A program made the position numbers and the translations under genes. Shown here one piece after another: positions 27,929-36,410 of a DNA stretch of 64,000 nucleotides. The first letter of the stretch is position 1; each line of letters starts with the position of its first letter. The notes beneath the pieces were generated by a model, which saw only the letters and a list, made by a program, of their open reading frames with translations, did no database searches and was not told where the DNA came from. The stretch spans positions 1-64,000 of the forward strand of contig JAKFEY010000067.1 of NCBI GenBank assembly GCA_036675475.1, read 5' to 3'. Source of the DNA: JALYRV01 sp036675475. GTDB lineage: Bacteria; Acidobacteriota; Vicinamibacteria; Vicinamibacterales; SCN-69-37.

Positions 27929-29638
27929 TTAGCGGCCCCTGGCCACCGCCATCAGCGATTCGCGCCGGTTCTCGAACGTGGCCACGCCCGCTTTCCACAG
28001 CAGCGCGTGAATGGCGAGTGCGATCAGCAGCCATAAGCCAATCAGGCCGACCATCGCGAGGGGGCTGTGGAGCACCTTCAAGCCGAGGATGCCGGCGCCG
28101 ACCGCCGGCGCGACTGAGGCGAAAATCAGCAGCCCGCCGAGCAGCCCCGCCGCCGGATGCGCGTTGCTCTTCTGCCCGATGCTGCTCATGTCCACATGCT
28201 TCGGAAAAATGGCGGACAGCAGAATCGCGGCGGGCGCAATCGTGAGAAAGGCGGCGACCAGGCCGCCGGCGAGCACCAGCCAGAGCGCCGGGTGCACCGT
28301 GGCGCCAATGAGGAGTCCCGCCGTGATGGGCAGGGCCGACAGGCCGCCGAGCAGCATCGCCGCGCCCAGCATCTTGCCGCGCAGAATCTGCGCGCCGGTC
28401 AGCGGCTGCACGCACAGCATCGTGAGCCCCGCCTTGTCGATGGCGAACTGGTTCATCCAGATCTGGACGATCGACAGCAGCGACATCATCACGCCGAACA
28501 CCGCCACCGAGAAGCCGTCGCGCAGCGGAATGGCGCCGAACCGGAAGCCGCCCTTTGCGGCGACCAGGCCCGCGAAGACGACGGTAATGACGAGTGACGG
28601 CAGGACGATGGTGCGTCCGCGCGCCGTGCGCAGCACGTGCTGCAGGAAGCTGAAGGCGATGGCGCGCGCCGGCGTCCGCATCATGCGGAGCGATGACGCC
28701 GCGCCGGTTGCGACCGGTGCCCGTGTCGATCGGCCGCGCGCGATGCCGCCGCGATCGATCGTCTGCTGCCAGATGCGCCAGGCCGCGGCCGTGGCGCCGG
28801 CGGCCATGATGCCGAGGATGCCCAGCGGCAGGAGGGTCGATCCGGGCGAGACGCCTGCCGCTCGCGCCGCCGCCGCCGTGAACAGTTCACCCGGAAGCAC
28901 CGCCAGCGGACCGGTGGCCGGATGTTCGAGCATGACCTCCATGCGCGCTTCGAACGCGTCTTCCCACTCGTCGCCGCGCTGGCTGGCCGAGGAGCCCGCA
29001 AGCATCGCGGGCGTCATCGCCGCCAGCGGGATGAGCGTGAAGAAGAGCACGATGATCCACTCGCCGCGCTTGCGATCGCGCATCAGCACGTGCAGCAGCG
29101 CGCCGAACAGGGTGCCAAGCGCGATGAGCGCCGCAATCAGCGCGAGCGCGGCCGCGAGCGCCGCGAGCGCGACCGTGAGGTTGCCGGCGGCGAGTGCCCC
29201 CACCGGCACCATCAGCACCGCGAGCGTGGCGAGCAGCGTCCACGGCTCCGCGAATCCGCCGGCGAGCTCGCCCGCGAACAGCGACTTGTGCGACACCGGC
29301 AGCAGCAGCAGGCGGGGGAGCGACGCAAGGCCGCGGCCCGACGGCAGCATCAGCGGCGCCATCACCGTCAGCAGCACCACGAGCACCAGCACGATGCGCA
29401 GCGCGTGCACCAGCGGCATGGCCCAGGGCGCGCCCGCACCGAGGCCGTAGCCGGTGGCCGCGCCAAGCCCCATGGCGATCAGGGCGGACGGAATCATCAT
29501 CACCGCAACGATGACGGGGCCGAGCGCTTCGAGCGCGCGCGAGAAGCGGGCGAGCCGGTCGGCGCGCTCGCTGCGCTCGATCGCGTTCATGAAGGTGCGC
29601 CAGCGCACCCAGGCCCACGCGCGCAGGAACCGCGACAT
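27929..29638 (-). CDS. ABC-2-type transporter permease
   Basis: 569 residues, strongly hydrophobic, with about a dozen membrane helices arranged in two halves around the charged region near residues 270-330. It starts in an ATGA overlap with the ATPase gene. Together they form an efflux or export system; the substrate is unknown. Confidence 0.82.
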   Translation of the reverse strand: MSRFLRAWAWVRWRTFMNAIERSERADRLARFSRALEALGPVIVAVMMIPSALIAMGLGAATGYGLGAGAPWAMPLVHALRIVLVLVVLLTVMAPLMLPSGRGLASLPRLLLLPVSHKSLFAGELAGGFAEPWTLLATLAVLMVPVGALAAGNLTVALAALAAALALIAALIALGTLFGALLHVLMRDRKRGEWIIVLFFTLIPLAAMTPAMLAGSSASQRGDEWEDAFEARMEVMLEHPATGPLAVLPGELFTAAAARAAGVSPGSTLLPLGILGIMAAGATAAAWRIWQQTIDRGGIARGRSTRAPVATGAASSLRMMRTPARAIAFSFLQHVLRTARGRTIVLPSLVITVVFAGLVAAKGGFRFGAIPLRDGFSVAVFGVMMSLLSIVQIWMNQFAIDKAGLTMLCVQPLTGAQILRGKMLGAAMLLGGLSALPITAGLLIGATVHPALWLVLAGGLVAAFLTIAPAAILLSAIFPKHVDMSSIGQKSNAHPAAGLLGGLLIFASVAPAVGAGILGLKVLHSPLAMVGLIGLWLLIALAIHALLWKAGVATFENRRESLMAVARGR

Positions 29639-30402
29639 CAGAGCCAGTCGAGTGAGACGGTGGTTTCGAGCGGTCCGCCGACCAGGCCGACAAACAGCTG
29701 TTCGAGCGACTGGCCGGCGCGGCCTTCACGCAGCGACGCCAGTGTGCCCTGCGCGACGAGGCGGCCATTGGCGATGACGCCGATGTGATCGCAGAGCCGC
29801 TCGACGATTTCGAGGATGTGCGTGGTGAGGAAAATGGTGCCGCCGCGCGCGACGAAGGCGTGCAGCAGGTCTTTGATCTGCCGCGACGCGAGCGCGTCGA
29901 TGCCCTCGAACGGCTCGTCGAGAAACAGCAGGCGCGGCGCGGGCAGCAGCGCGGCCGCCAGCGCCAGCTTCTTGCGCATGCCGTGCGAGAAGTCCGCGAC
30001 CAGGTCGTTGCGCGCGCCCGTCAGCGACATCAGCTCGAGCAGCTCGGTGGTGCGCGTGTCGATGGTGTCGCCGGGCAGGGCGTGCACGCGCCCGACGAAC
30101 GTCAGCGTCTCGAGCGCGGTGAGCCGGTCGAACAGCGCCAGATCTTCGGGCACGACGCCCACCTGTTTCTTGACGGCGATTGGATCGGCCAGCGGATCGA
30201 TGCCGAGAATCCGCATCGTCCCCGCCGTCGGCCGCAGCAGGCCCGTCAGGCACTTGATGGTGGTGCTCTTGCCCGCGCCGTTGGGGCCGAGGAACCCGAA
30301 GAACGATCCGCTCGGCACCGCGAGGTCGATGCCGTCGACCGCGCGCAGATCGCCGAATGCGCGCACGAGCCCCTGCGTTTCGATGGCGAGACTAGTCGAC
30401 AT
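29638..30402 (-). CDS. ABC transporter ATPase, DrrA/CcmA-like
   Basis: 254 residues. Walker A GPNGAGKSTTIK, Q-loop region KKQVGVVPED, Walker B LLFLDEPFEGIDA. The signature motif reads FSHGMRKKLALAAAL, with SHGM in place of SGGQ, a variant common in this exporter subfamily. It overlaps the upstream PfpI gene by 11 bases and the downstream permease by one codon edge. Confidence 0.92.
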   Translation of the reverse strand: MSTSLAIETQGLVRAFGDLRAVDGIDLAVPSGSFFGFLGPNGAGKSTTIKCLTGLLRPTAGTMRILGIDPLADPIAVKKQVGVVPEDLALFDRLTALETLTFVGRVHALPGDTIDTRTTELLELMSLTGARNDLVADFSHGMRKKLALAAALLPAPRLLFLDEPFEGIDALASRQIKDLLHAFVARGGTIFLTTHILEIVERLCDHIGVIANGRLVAQGTLASLREGRAGQSLEQLFVGLVGGPLETTVSLDWL

Positions 30403-30937
30403 CGACTCTCGAGCTCAGCGCCGCGATGATCGCCTCGTTGAAAAACGGCACATCGTCAGGCTTCCGCGAGGTGATCAGGTTGCCGTCGCGGACGGCTGGG
30501 CGATCGACATACATGCCGCCCGCGTTCTTGACGTCGATGGCAATCGACGGCCAGCAGGTGACGGTCCGCCCGCGCAGCACGTTGGCGTTGATCAGCAGCT
30601 GCGGGCCGTGACAGATCGCCGCCACCGGCTTGCCGGCCTCGAAAAAGTCGCGCGCCAGATCCACCATCGCGTGGCGCAGGCGCATCTTGTCGGGCGCATA
30701 GCCGCCCGGAATCACGAGGGCATCGAAGTCGCGCATCTTCGCGGCGCTGGCGGCCATGTCGGCCGTGACCGTGGCGTCGCCCTTCTTGCCGCGATGCTGC
30801 TTGCCGGCCACGGGGCCGACGATGACGACGTCGGCGCCCTCGGCTTTCAGCGCGTCGAGCGGGCCGGTGAGTTCGTAATCTTCAAAATCATCTTCGACGA
30901 GCAGGGCGATTCGCTTGCCCTGAAGGCGCAGGCTCAT
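30392..30937 (-). CDS. DJ-1/PfpI-family protein
   Basis: 181 residues with the flavodoxin-like DJ-1 fold: ALLVEDDFEDYELTGPLDAL, the glutamate-bearing early segment, and the nucleophile elbow AICHGPQLLINA with Cys followed by His. The family includes glyoxalases, deglycase-like enzymes and proteases; the exact activity is unresolved. It heads the three-gene minus-strand operon with the ABC exporter. Confidence 0.9.
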   Translation of the reverse strand: MSLRLQGKRIALLVEDDFEDYELTGPLDALKAEGADVVIVGPVAGKQHRGKKGDATVTADMAASAAKMRDFDALVIPGGYAPDKMRLRHAMVDLARDFFEAGKPVAAICHGPQLLINANVLRGRTVTCWPSIAIDVKNAGGMYVDRPAVRDGNLITSRKPDDVPFFNEAIIAALSSRVDVD

Positions 30938-30943
30938 GCGGCA

Positions 30944-30949
30944 ATTGTA
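30944..30949 (-). promoter_or_regulatory. -10 element for a leaderless transcript
   Basis: TACAAT on the minus strand is followed by exactly six bases (TGCCGC) and then the ATG of the PfpI gene. This geometry, and even the CCGC before the ATG, matches the element at 17050-17055. Confidence 0.55.
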
Positions 30950-31019
30950 GCTTGCCGCGATCCAGGTGGGGCACTAGCATGGGGAGCCGGCCTGGGCCAC
31001 TTGCCGGCAGAGGAACCCG

Positions 31020-31787
31020 ATGCCCGTCTCGATCGCCTACAACGAAGCCGGCACGCGCGCGGCGCTGCGATTCTCGCACCCGAAAGGCAACATCATCACG
31101 CGCGAGATCGTCACGGGCCTGCGGGCGGCGTGTGATGACCTCAGCCGCGCGCCGGCGCTCAAGTTCATCACCCTCACGCCGGACGGCCCCGACTTCAGCT
31201 TCGGCGCAAGCGTGCCCGATCACGCGCCCGGCGAGATTGAGACGGTGCTGCCCGAGATGCACGAGCTGATTCGCGATCTCCTCGTGCTGCCTGCGCCCAC
31301 GGCCGCCATCGTGCGCGGCCGATGTCTCGGCGGCGGCTTCGAGCTCGCGCTCGCCTGCGATCTGATCATGGCGGCCGACGATGCGGTGTGCGGGCTGCCG
31401 GAGATCGCGCTCGGCGTGTTTCCGCCGGTGGGGAGCGTGCTGCTGCCGCTGAAGGCGGGCTACGCGCGCGCCGCGCGCGCGGCCTTGTCAGGCGAGCCGC
31501 AATCCGCGCAGGACTGGGCCGCGGCGGGCCTCATCACGCTGATCGCGCCTGCTGCCTCACTCGACGAGGCCGTCGGCGCCTGGTTCGATCGCCATCTCGC
31601 GCCGCATTCCGCGGCGGCGCTGCGTCACGGCGCCGCGGCGCTGCGGCTCGATGTGCACGACGCCGTCGAGCGCCTGCTGCCGCGTGTCGAGCAGCTATAC
31701 TTGAACGACCTGATGTCCACCGAAGACGCCGTCGAAGGCGTCACGGCGTTCATCGAGAAGCGCGCCCCGCGCTGGAAGGATCGATAG
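31020..31787 (+). CDS. Enoyl-CoA hydratase/isomerase family protein
   Basis: 255 residues, crotonase fold. VRGRCLGGGFELALACDLI forms the oxyanion hole and LPEIALGVFPPVGSVLLP follows. The FPP segment and overall length recall cyclohexa-1,5-diene-1-carbonyl-CoA hydratases of aromatic degradation, but no other gene of that pathway is present, so the specific call stays open. An AGAGGAA ribosome site precedes the ATG. Confidence 0.8.
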   Translation: MPVSIAYNEAGTRAALRFSHPKGNIITREIVTGLRAACDDLSRAPALKFITLTPDGPDFSFGASVPDHAPGEIETVLPEMHELIRDLLVLPAPTAAIVRGRCLGGGFELALACDLIMAADDAVCGLPEIALGVFPPVGSVLLPLKAGYARAARAALSGEPQSAQDWAAAGLITLIAPAASLDEAVGAWFDRHLAPHSAAALRHGAAALRLDVHDAVERLLPRVEQLYLNDLMSTEDAVEGVTAFIEKRAPRWKDR

Positions 31788-31788
31788 C

Positions 31789-32160
31789 GTGATTTCGTAC
31801 ACGGTGGAAGTGGTACTGCGCGAGCGCGATTACGCGGTGACCGAGGAAATCCGGACGGCGTCCGCGCCGCGCGAATGGACCGAGCTCGAAGTGGAAGACG
31901 TGCTGCGCGACATTCTGCGGGCCATCGACCGCGCGAAGAACCCGGAGGAAGCAGCCGATCGCCAGATTGCGCTGCGCGGCTTCAGCTGGATCGTCGAGCC
32001 CTCCGACGGCGGCGTCGTCATCGCCGTGGAAATTCCCATGGGCGCCGCAGTCGCCGGCCCGTTCGACGCCGACCCGCAGCAGCTCGACGCGCTCATCACG
32101 CGCGCCCTGCAGCGCCAGGCGGGTGCGCCGATCACGCCGCCGTCAACGACGATCCACTAG
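31789..32160 (+). CDS. Conserved hypothetical protein
   Basis: 123 residues with GTG start one base after the hydratase stop. It is soluble and acidic, with alternating strands and helices (VEVVLRERDYAVTEEIRTAS, LEVEDVLRDILRAIDRAKN). No motif is recognised. The tight spacing suggests a function tied to the hydratase. Confidence 0.65.
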   Translation: MISYTVEVVLRERDYAVTEEIRTASAPREWTELEVEDVLRDILRAIDRAKNPEEAADRQIALRGFSWIVEPSDGGVVIAVEIPMGAAVAGPFDADPQQLDALITRALQRQAGAPITPPSTTIH

Positions 32161-32161
32161 A

Positions 32162-32224
32162 ACCTTGGCTCCCTGGGTTCCTCTGGTTCCACACGTTCCA
32201 TGGGTTCCCTTGGTTCGGTTCTGC
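32162..32224. repeat. GGTTCC-unit low-complexity tract, left arm
   Basis: Six to seven degenerate GGTTCC/GGCTCC units begin at the base after the hypothetical-gene stop. The inverted counterpart (GTGGAACC, plus further GGTTC units) lies at 32638-32659. The decayed zinc-ribbon gene sits between them. Confidence 0.55.
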
Positions 32225-32278
32225 CAGGAGACGTTCTTGGCGAGCTGCGTCATCCAAGCAGGTGTAGACTCTGCCGCC

Positions 32279-32584
32279 ATGGCCTTAATCCGTTGTCGCA
32301 AATGCGCGGCGGAGATGAGTGACGCGGAGAAATTCTGCCGGTCGCCCAGAAGGTTTCCTTGATCACGCTGATGTTGGCCGCTGCGTCTATCGGGACCCTT
32401 ATCAGACAGAATTACCGGGCTGTTTATGGAATGACCGAAGTGGCTTTCGCAGTCGCGTTCGCATGGCGAGTTCTAGGACGCGACTTCCAGCCTGACGCCC
32501 TCGCACGTCGTAGTCTTCTTTAGCCTGATTTACCTTGCGGGGCGGGGGATGGCGAACATCGTGGAGGGCACGAAGTGTCGATGA
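32279..32584 (+). pseudogene. Decayed zinc-ribbon membrane protein gene
   Basis: From ATG 32279 the product begins MALIRCRKCAAEMSDAEKFC, a zinc-ribbon N-terminus, then loses its second Cys knuckle and stops at 32362. A second frame (32341-32523) continues with a hydrophobic segment (SLITLMLAAASIGTLIRQN). The first frame resumes at 32507 and ends SLIYLAGRGMANIVEG at 32584. The three pieces read as one ancestral protein broken by two frameshifts. Apart from this remnant and its flanking repeats, the interval 32161-32659 holds no intact gene. Confidence 0.6.
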
Positions 32585-32637
32585 TGCCAGCCGATAATCG
32601 GTGGTCATCGAAGTCGAGCACTGCTGCCAGGGCGCGC

Positions 32638-32659
32638 GTGGAACCTCGGTTCTGGTTCC
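32638..32659. repeat. GGTTCC-unit tract, right arm
   Basis: GTGGAACC followed by two GGTTC units ends at the base before the GltS stop codon. The GTGGAACC piece is the exact reverse complement of GGTTCCAC in the left arm. Confidence 0.5.
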
Positions 32660-33904
32660 CTACGAAAACCAGTTCAGGAACGCGGTGATGATCAGCGCGT
32701 TCGTGAAGTCGATGAAGAACGCGCCGACCATCGGCACTACCAGAAAGGCTTTCGGCGCGGGCCCGTACCGCTCCACGATCGCCGTCATGTTGGCCATCGC
32801 GTTGGCTGACGTGCCGAGCGCGAAGCCGGTGAAGCCGCTCGACATCACCGACGCCTCATAATCGCGTCCCATCATCCGCCAGACCACGAACACCGCAATC
32901 AGCACGACGACCACGATTTGCACGATCAGCATGATCGTCAGCGGCGCGGCCAGGCCGACGAGCTGCTCGAGCTGCAGGTTCATCAGCGCCATCACCAGAA
33001 ACAGCGACAGCGCCGCGTTGCCGAGATCGTCGATCACGCGCTGCGACAACCCGAACACGCCCGTGACGTCGTCGATGTTTCGAAAGAGCGCGGCGACGAG
33101 CATTGCGCCGATATACGCCGGCAGCGTCAGGCGGAAGCCCGCGCCCGCGGCGGCGTTGACGAGCCACTGGCTGACCCAGGCGCCGAACCACATCGCCGCG
33201 AGAATCATGACGAGCGCCTTCAGCAGGTCGTAGGCCTCGGTGTCTTCGCCCTCCGGAACCTTCGTGGCGGCCGGTTCGGGAAGCGCCGCCTCGACGACGT
33301 GTTCGATGGCCGGCTGCCGCATCGGCGTCGGGACGGCGCGGCGGGCCGGCGACCGCCGGACGAGATACGTGCCGACAGGCCCACCGAATATGCCGCCGGC
33401 GACGATGCCGGCCATCGCGGCCGCGACACCGAGCGTCGCGGCGGCCGGCACGCCGGCCTGCTCGAAGAAGGGCGCGAAGGCGAGCGCCGTGGCCGGTCCG
33501 CCCGTCATCGTCACGGACCCGGCCAGCACGCCCATCAGCGGCGGTTGCCCGAGCGCTATCGCCACGCCCGCGCCGACAGCGTTCTGCAGCAGCACGACGG
33601 CCGTGGCGAGCGCGAAGAAGATCAGCACCGCGGGACCGCCGACGCGCAGCAGCGCGAGACTCGCCGCAAAGCCGATGCTGGTGAAGAAAGCAATCATCAG
33701 CGGCGACTGCAGCGTGGTGTCGAGGGCGAGCGGGTAGCCGAAGTACAGACGGTTGACCGTCAGCAGGATGGACACGAGCAGGCCGCCGACCACGGGCGCC
33801 GGGATGTTGTAGGTGGCGAGCGGCGGAATGACCCGGCGGATGAAGTAGCCGGCAAACAACACCACGCCGGCAAGAGCGACGGTCTGTACGAGGTCCAGAG
33901 ACAC
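32660..33904 (-). CDS. gltS: Sodium/glutamate symporter, GltS family
   Basis: 414 residues with about ten membrane helices. The pattern of two homologous halves with GGP-containing re-entrant loops (VTMTGGPATALAFAP; SSGFTGFALGTSANAMANM) is that of GltS. It imports glutamate with sodium. The GTG start is leaderless-like. Its last bases touch a GGTTCC repeat. Confidence 0.93.
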   Translation of the reverse strand: MSLDLVQTVALAGVVLFAGYFIRRVIPPLATYNIPAPVVGGLLVSILLTVNRLYFGYPLALDTTLQSPLMIAFFTSIGFAASLALLRVGGPAVLIFFALATAVVLLQNAVGAGVAIALGQPPLMGVLAGSVTMTGGPATALAFAPFFEQAGVPAAATLGVAAAMAGIVAGGIFGGPVGTYLVRRSPARRAVPTPMRQPAIEHVVEAALPEPAATKVPEGEDTEAYDLLKALVMILAAMWFGAWVSQWLVNAAAGAGFRLTLPAYIGAMLVAALFRNIDDVTGVFGLSQRVIDDLGNAALSLFLVMALMNLQLEQLVGLAAPLTIMLIVQIVVVVLIAVFVVWRMMGRDYEASVMSSGFTGFALGTSANAMANMTAIVERYGPAPKAFLVVPMVGAFFIDFTNALIITAFLNWFS

Positions 33905-33910
33905 GGCGAC

Positions 33911-33916
33911 ATTCTA
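33911..33916 (-). promoter_or_regulatory. -10 element for a leaderless transcript
   Basis: TAGAAT on the minus strand, then six bases (GTCGCC), then the GTG start of gltS at 33904. No Shine-Dalgarno sequence is possible in that space. Confidence 0.5.
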
Positions 33917-34001
33917 CTCATCCTCGAGCTTGCTGCCTGGCGCGGTTCGTGCAAACGGCGGCGCGGCCCCAAGCGCTCCGGACCTCAAAGGAGTCGACAG
34001 C

Positions 34002-35747
34002 ATGCGCACCCGATTCTGGAGTCTCACCGTTCTCGCGGTCGTCCCCGGAATGGCTCTCACCCTTCTGGCCTACCCGCGTTCCGCCCACATCGTCACCGTC
34101 CCAAGCTCGGCCGGCGCCACCATGACCGAGACATGGACCGGCACGGCGCCGATCAGCGCGCATCCGGCGAGCACGTGTTTCCCGGGCGGCACGCCGCTGC
34201 AGCACGAACACGCCCTGGAAATCCGCGCCGCGGCCGGCACATACGAGGCGGTGAATGCCGCCTTCAAGTTCCAGATCACCTGGATGCCGACGTCGGCCAA
34301 CATCGTCACGAGCGACCTGATTCTCACGCTCATCGGGCCCGACGGCCTCGAGGTGGCCTCGAGCGACGGCGGCACGCCGCAGGAAACGATCCTGCTCAAC
34401 AACCTCGCGCCCGGCGCGTATCGCGTGGTGGTCTGCGGCTACGCGAACACGGCGCCGCAGCCGTACAACGCGTTGCTCGAAATCACGACGACGAGCGCTG
34501 AGACGCCCGCACCGAACATCCTTCCCGAGGCGGGGAAGAAGTGGAATGCGCCCGTGCGTGTGACGCCGCCTAACGGCTACGGCTACGAGCCGACCCTGCT
34601 GGTCGACAAATACGGCAACGCCTTCTCGACGGCGCACAAGGAGAATGCGTTCCTCGCGCTCTCGCTGGATCCGAATTCGCCCGACGGCGTGCGCAGCATG
34701 TCGTGGATGTGGTGGTCGACCGACAAGGGGCAGACGTGGAAGAACACGCCGGGCCTGTCGGAACTGCGTCTCGAAGATCAGCAGCCCGGCGATGAGGGAG
34801 ATCTCGCGCAGGATGATGCGGGCCACATCTATTTCGTCGATACGTACCTGGCCGACATTACGCTCACGCGCTGGACGAGCAACGGCGCCGGCAGCCTCAA
34901 CTTCGACTTCTCGCGCCCGATCGCGCCCTCGCCGGAAGTCGACGATCGACCGTGGATCACGGCGCACGGCAACGGCCACATCTTCTATTTCTCGAACGAC
35001 GGCAGCCAGGCGGTCGACGGCGGGCGCTACACGGTGCACCCGTCGCATGATGGCGGCATCACCTTCGATCACGTCGGCGTGCTGCTGCCCGAGTCGGGCT
35101 GGTGCCGTCCTGCCGCGGACCATCGTCCCGGCTCGAAGCTCGTGTATGCGGCCTGCACCAACGACAGCGGCAAGCTCTACTCGTACGTGAGCGAGGACGA
35201 CGGCCTGAGCTTCCAGCGCTACGACATGGGCACGTACAACGACGCGGACGCGACGCAGAGCTATCCGACGATTGAAGTCGCGCCGGACGGCACCGTGTGG
35301 GTGTTGTATGTCGACTCGAACGATCTGGATTCGGGCGGCACGCCCATCACGAACAACTTGTATCTGTTCCGGTCGGGGGATCAGGGAAAGACGTGGACGA
35401 AGCAGGAGATCACGCCGGTGCGCGGACGTTATCAGTACGCGTGGCTGGCGGTGTCGCCCGACGGCAAGAAGCTCGGCCTCGGCGTCTACTACCGCCCGAA
35501 CGCCGACTTCTCATGGTCGGTCGCCAGCGCCACGTGGAACGCCGGCGGCACGATCTCGCCGCGCAGCTTCGTGAGCGTCGATCCCGATCATCCGGTGTCG
35601 CCGAAGGAACGCAGCGAGCCGCCCGGCGACTACATGGGCAGCTACTTCTTCCCCGACGGCAAACTCGGCGTCGTGTGGACGCGGTTCGTCCTCTGGACGG
35701 ATCAGGCCACGCTGCTGCGCGACATCTTCTTCGCCCGCCAGAAATAG
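34002..35747 (+). CDS. Secreted sialidase-like protein with BNR repeats
   Basis: 581 residues, starting at the ATG preceded by AAAGGAG. A signal peptide is followed by a PPC-like beta domain (about 40-170), then a six-bladed-propeller region with Asp-box repeats: STDKGQTWKN, SHDGGITFDH, SEDDGLSFQRY and SGDQGKTWTK. Sialidase-fold proteins may cleave glycans or only bind; the catalytic Arg triad and Tyr-Glu pair cannot be assigned with confidence here. It is encoded alone. Confidence 0.85.
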   Translation: MRTRFWSLTVLAVVPGMALTLLAYPRSAHIVTVPSSAGATMTETWTGTAPISAHPASTCFPGGTPLQHEHALEIRAAAGTYEAVNAAFKFQITWMPTSANIVTSDLILTLIGPDGLEVASSDGGTPQETILLNNLAPGAYRVVVCGYANTAPQPYNALLEITTTSAETPAPNILPEAGKKWNAPVRVTPPNGYGYEPTLLVDKYGNAFSTAHKENAFLALSLDPNSPDGVRSMSWMWWSTDKGQTWKNTPGLSELRLEDQQPGDEGDLAQDDAGHIYFVDTYLADITLTRWTSNGAGSLNFDFSRPIAPSPEVDDRPWITAHGNGHIFYFSNDGSQAVDGGRYTVHPSHDGGITFDHVGVLLPESGWCRPAADHRPGSKLVYAACTNDSGKLYSYVSEDDGLSFQRYDMGTYNDADATQSYPTIEVAPDGTVWVLYVDSNDLDSGGTPITNNLYLFRSGDQGKTWTKQEITPVRGRYQYAWLAVSPDGKKLGLGVYYRPNADFSWSVASATWNAGGTISPRSFVSVDPDHPVSPKERSEPPGDYMGSYFFPDGKLGVVWTRFVLWTDQATLLRDIFFARQK

Positions 35748-35756
35748 TTCGATTGG

Positions 35757-35780
35757 GGGCGGCCGGTACGCCGGCCGCCC
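35757..35780. terminator. Bidirectional hairpin with UACG loop
   Basis: Perfect ten-base arms (GGGCGGCCGG and CCGGCCGCCC) with the tetraloop TACG, a UNCG-type stable loop. It lies between the convergent ends of the sialidase-like gene and the small membrane protein gene. No T-run follows. Confidence 0.7.
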
Positions 35781-35796
35781 TCGATCCGGGTCCCGC

Positions 35797-35955
35797 CTAC
35801 TTTCCGAGCAGTATCAGCACTCCCGCGATCAGCGCGAGCACCGCCATCACGATGGCCGGGATCGGCATCGCCACGAGGCCGCCGATCCCGATGAGAATCA
35901 GATAGATGCCGAGCAGGAGCATGCCGAGCGAGCGTGTGCCGAGGTAGTTTGCCAT
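35797..35955 (-). CDS. Small two-helix membrane protein
   Basis: 52 residues from MANYLGTRSLGMLLLG; two hydrophobic helices are joined by a short PIPA turn. This resembles the small membrane-protein families of the DUF3096 kind. The upstream in-frame ATG at 36003 is rejected because TATGCT lies seven bases before the chosen ATG and because the extension would run into the HipB promoter region. Function unknown. Confidence 0.6.
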   Translation of the reverse strand: MANYLGTRSLGMLLLGIYLILIGIGGLVAMPIPAIVMAVLALIAGVLILLGK

Positions 35956-36007
35956 GCGGCGGAGCATAGCACCCGATGGCAGAAGTCCGTCCATTGACTT
36001 CATCGTC

Positions 36008-36051
36008 TATAATAAGCTACCTTATAGGACATAAGGTAACTTATATAGGAC
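36008..36051 (+). promoter_or_regulatory. hipBA promoter and operator
   Basis: TATAAT at 36008-36013 overlaps an inverted repeat with 14-base arms (36012-36025 and 36031-36044, one mismatch) around the spacer AGGAC; the core is ACCTTAT-N5-ATAAGGT. TATAGGAC is also repeated directly at 36023 and 36044. The site lies just upstream of the antitoxin, as expected for autoregulation by HipB. It is markedly AT-rich. Confidence 0.7.
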
Positions 36052-36056
36052 GTTAT

Positions 36057-36410
36057 ATGCACAAAGGCTTCTCGGCCACCACCCTGCCAATGCCCGTGCG
36101 GCGCTCGCTGGGCAAACTCGGCCAGGACATCCGCGATGCCCGCCTGCGGCGCCGTATTCCTGTGGCCATTGCGGCGGAACGCGCGTCGATCAGTCGGATG
36201 ACGCTCAACCGGCTCGAGAAAGGTGATCCCGGCGTCGCCCTGGGTATCTACGCCACCGTTCTCTTCGTACTCGGGCTGCTCGATCGTCTTGCGGACGTCG
36301 CTGACGTCAGGCACGACGCCGTCGGTCTTCAGCTCGAGGAGGCCCGGCTGCCCAGGAGAATTCGGACCGCACGGGCACCGAAACGTCAGAAGCCACCGAA
36401 GACCTCCTGA
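36057..36410 (+). CDS. hipB: HipB-like antitoxin, HTH XRE family
   Basis: 117 residues from MHKGFSATTLPMPV. The HTH covers about residues 15-65: LGQDIRDARLRRRIPVAIAAERASISRMTLNRLEKG. A hydrophobic helix (LGIYATVLFVLGLLDRLADV) and a basic tail follow, the usual layout of HipA-linked XRE antitoxins. It should bind the palindrome upstream and neutralise the kinase. Its stop overlaps the toxin start as TGATG. Confidence 0.85.
   Translation: MHKGFSATTLPMPVRRSLGKLGQDIRDARLRRRIPVAIAAERASISRMTLNRLEKGDPGVALGIYATVLFVLGLLDRLADVADVRHDAVGLQLEEARLPRRIRTARAPKRQKPPKTS

Noticed and set aside
35956..36003. Longer version of the small membrane protein starting at 36003
   Set aside because: It would run through the hipBA promoter, and the better start has a -10-like TATGCT just upstream.
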